Below are positions 31,253 to 33,510 of a DNA stretch of 33,510 nt, in pieces. The first letter of the stretch is position 1. Every line of letters begins with the position of its first letter. The notes below the pieces were generated by a model. The model had not been told where the DNA came from and searched no databases. It was given only the letters and a program-made list of their open reading frames with translations. Made by a program: the position numbers and the translations under genes. Source of the DNA: Apostichopus californicus (taxonomy: Eukaryota; Echinodermata; Holothuroidea; Aspidochirotida; Stichopodidae); the NCBI GenBank assembly GCA_020650975.1, contig JAIPMN010000286.1:4699-38208 (forward strand), in the 5' to 3' direction.

Positions 31253-32837
31253 TTTCGAGAAGCCTAACAATACACTCTATCAGTCGTAGGGTATACGTCA
31301 ATACATAACACTCTTACAATTAAATAGGCTAAATACAGTAAGGTAAGCCTAACTTTAGGCCTACGTGGTGAGGAGATTCTTGGTCCGTTCATGCAAGAAG
31401 CACTACTTCAAAAGTTACAAGTCATATTCACCTGACAATTTGTCTTCCTTTATTAAGCTTATCTTAATACACGACTTCTACATCACACTCCATTATCGAA
31501 ATTTAATTAATTTGAAAAGATGGCGCATCATTCTGAAAGTCTTAACTTGGCAGACGGTGCATGAATACCCCTATATATTATCAAGGGACTGATTCGTAGA
31601 GCCAAATATTACGCAACCAGTTTTCCTGTGCGGTTCCTAAGAAGTGTCATTACATTATGGTGAGTTGATCAGTGCTGATTTTAACCTTACCGATACTTGG
31701 GCATAATCTTGAAAGGTTGGGGTTGCATTCGTACACATTTTGGTGCATGGAAAATGTTGCACATCCAGTGTTAACCACCAAGATGGGGGAAAAGGTTCAT
31801 TGCTATAGATTTTCACACAGGGGATTTCCCGAAAAACACTCCCAAGGCTCAGTGGCCAAGACCATGGTGCTATTCTGTAATAGCGCTATGCTTAATTTGA
31901 TCATGGCACAACAAGATATACAATCTTGGTATAGATAAGAATATTGACCACATTGATCATCAAAGTTCACTTTTTTAAACAGTTAAATAGTATGCTGAAA
32001 AGGCCATCGATGTCTTATAATTTATTGAATGCTACATATTGTTAATGGTTTAACTGGAGTACTAAAAACAAAAACATGTTCACTGCTGAGTCAGTTGCCG
32101 CTTGATTGACGTCATAACTCTGTTGTAGTCAGACGCATACACATAAATCACGAAACTTACAAATCCTGTTGGCATATGCTCAATGGGGGGGGGGGGGGTA
32201 TATTAAACTTTAAGACGGAGACAATTTACAGCCACCGGAATGTGACTTAAAAGTTCCTACATAGTTACAGCTAGGGCAGAGGAGGCCACGACCCACACTT
32301 TTCAAATTGTCCGGGTGGACCGGACTGAGATTCTGCCCCCTCACTTTTTTCAACTATACTAATAGCACTCTACCACCGTGCCCAATCATTCATTCAGTTG
32401 GATCATCCAGGATTTCAATTATTAGCAAAAGGAGTGCCAGGGTCATTAAATTATCAAATTTCGTATTGCATATATACCTAATAATTAAAGTCTTATTTCA
32501 GATTTTGTTTTTACGTCAAAAGTAATAAAGGTGGAAGAAAAACTGAAGTTTATACAGTGTAGAAGAAGAAGTAAATATTTCCAGGTAATAAATTCGAAAA
32601 TTTCAATATCCCATCTGGGCCACCATAGCATCTACAAAACTAAAATCCTTCTGGTAACAAACAAGACCCTCATCGGATTTCTGCGTTCCTTTTTTGATAG
32701 CTCACTTATACGTCATGCATGTTAGATAAGGAAATGAATCAAATGGACCTCTCCCGCCCACTTTTTTCTGTTGTTAATGTAGCACCCTTGTATAACATAT
32801 TGTCAGTGGTGTGCAAAAAGGGGCACATGGAGACAAC

Positions 32838-32930
32838 CCCCCCCCACACCCCACCCCCTCCCCGTTACTCAACCTTCCTATCGTTAGTCAAGGAGAATGG
32901 TACATTCGGGGTTTTTTTTTTTTTTTTACA
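32838..32930. repeat. C-rich and poly-T tracts
   Basis: A C-rich stretch (about 32838-32864) is followed by a T homopolymer of about 16 bases (32913-32928). The overlapping plus-strand ORFs read through these tracts and are not believable genes. Confidence 0.8.
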
Positions 32931-33510
32931 TGCAGCCTGGGAAGAACTGCTACGGATGAAGACCTCACTGTTCACATCACACAAACAAAAGTCAAGAGCA
33001 TTTATGAATACGAGCATACGTTTAGAGCTATTTCTAATTATAGTCTCAATATAGGCTACCAAAAAATACCTCCTTGACGTGTTTTGACTTGTTTGTCAGG
33101 ATAACTAAATTTGAAACGGTTATAAAAGCCGAAATTTCTATAATTTTTATATAATTCTTTTTTACTATAATGATGTAACGCGCAGGTATTATTTTGCTCT
33201 TATATGTAATTGCATTTAGGTGAATAGAAAAGCGACCATGATTACACACGTCCAAATGACTATTTTTGGAATCTAACATTCATTTCAGATTCTTTCAAAA
33301 GTTGGCTTTGAAAGGATTATAATTCAATGAAACTATGCAGATGTACAGTAACTATGCGGCTTCCAAGTCTTCATAGCGACATAACGAATTAATTGCAGGA
33401 ATCCACTTGTATATGTCATATTAAACTCACTGCAAAATACACAACGGTCTATAAAGTTGCTATAGTTTCAAGCTCACAAATTAATTCAACGAAATGTACT
33501 TACAATCCAT

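Larger units (their letters stand above)
27531..33510. other. Upstream region of FOXRED2 (no second gene recognised)
   Basis: About 6 kb 5' of the start codon. It must contain the 5' UTR and promoter, but no TATA box, CpG-rich island or 5' UTR splice site could be assigned with confidence. Visible structure: an AAGGCA-rich repeat-like block (about 28900-29320), a 12-bp inverted repeat (29749-29818), a tandem duplication next to a hAT-like end (30547-31133), a hairpin-GAAAC motif (31220-31252) and homopolymers near 32186, 32840 and 32914. The plus-strand ORFs here, up to 111 codons, do not resemble known proteins. Confidence 0.7.

Noticed and set aside
32719..33077. Overlapping 111- and 88-codon plus-strand ORFs near the right edge
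   Set aside because: They read through poly-C and poly-T tracts in two frames and show no domain.
1..33510. tRNA genes, CRISPR arrays, bacterial operons or viral genes
   Set aside because: No tRNA B-box with matching acceptor stem, no regularly spaced repeats, no Shine-Dalgarno-led gene chains and no viral-type ORFs were seen.

Overview
This is a eukaryotic genomic window, AT-rich and intron-rich. It holds the 5' portion of one protein-coding gene on the minus strand, embedded in about 30 kb of intronic and upstream DNA full of decayed repeats. I found no bacterial-type operons, ribosome binding sites, CRISPR arrays, tRNA or rRNA genes. The long introns, the hAT-type miniature element, hammerhead-like retroelement relics and mosaic repeats suggest a marine invertebrate. 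The encoded protein stays very close to vertebrate FOXRED2, so an invertebrate deuterostome such as an echinoderm is my best guess; this is an inference, not proven.

The gene is FOXRED2 (also called ERFAD), an endoplasmic-reticulum flavoprotein linked to ER-associated degradation. It runs right to left. Exon 1 (27530-27199) carries the signal peptide and FAD dinucleotide-binding motif. Exons 2 (19645-19454), 3 (6730-6479), 4 (3819-3544) and 5 (2061-1901) follow, all with canonical GT/AG boundaries. They join in frame into 404 codons plus one base. The C-terminal part (roughly 280 residues in the family) must lie beyond the left edge. Introns 1 to 4 measure 7553, 12723, 2659 and 1482 bp.

Layout, left to right: 1-1900 is partial intron 5, with a pyrimidine-rich tract followed by a hammerhead-like motif. 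1901-6730 holds exons 5 to 3, with G-rich tracts and a second hammerhead-like motif. 6731-19453 is the very long intron 2, with dispersed repeats carrying a consensus splice-donor-like string on the antisense strand, two more hammerhead-like hairpins, a perfect 46-bp inverted repeat and a short N gap. 19454-27530 holds exon 2, intron 1 and exon 1; intron 1 contains G4-prone tracts, a cluster of nuclear-receptor-type half-sites and an intact 405-bp hAT MITE with perfect inverted repeats and 8-bp target duplication. 27531-33510 is upstream DNA with a tandem duplication next to a hAT-like end and no convincing second gene.

The most unusual window-wide signals are the strong excess of the heptamer TACAGTA/TACTGTA and the several unrelated hairpins followed by GAAA that look like decayed hammerhead ribozymes of Penelope-like retroelements.
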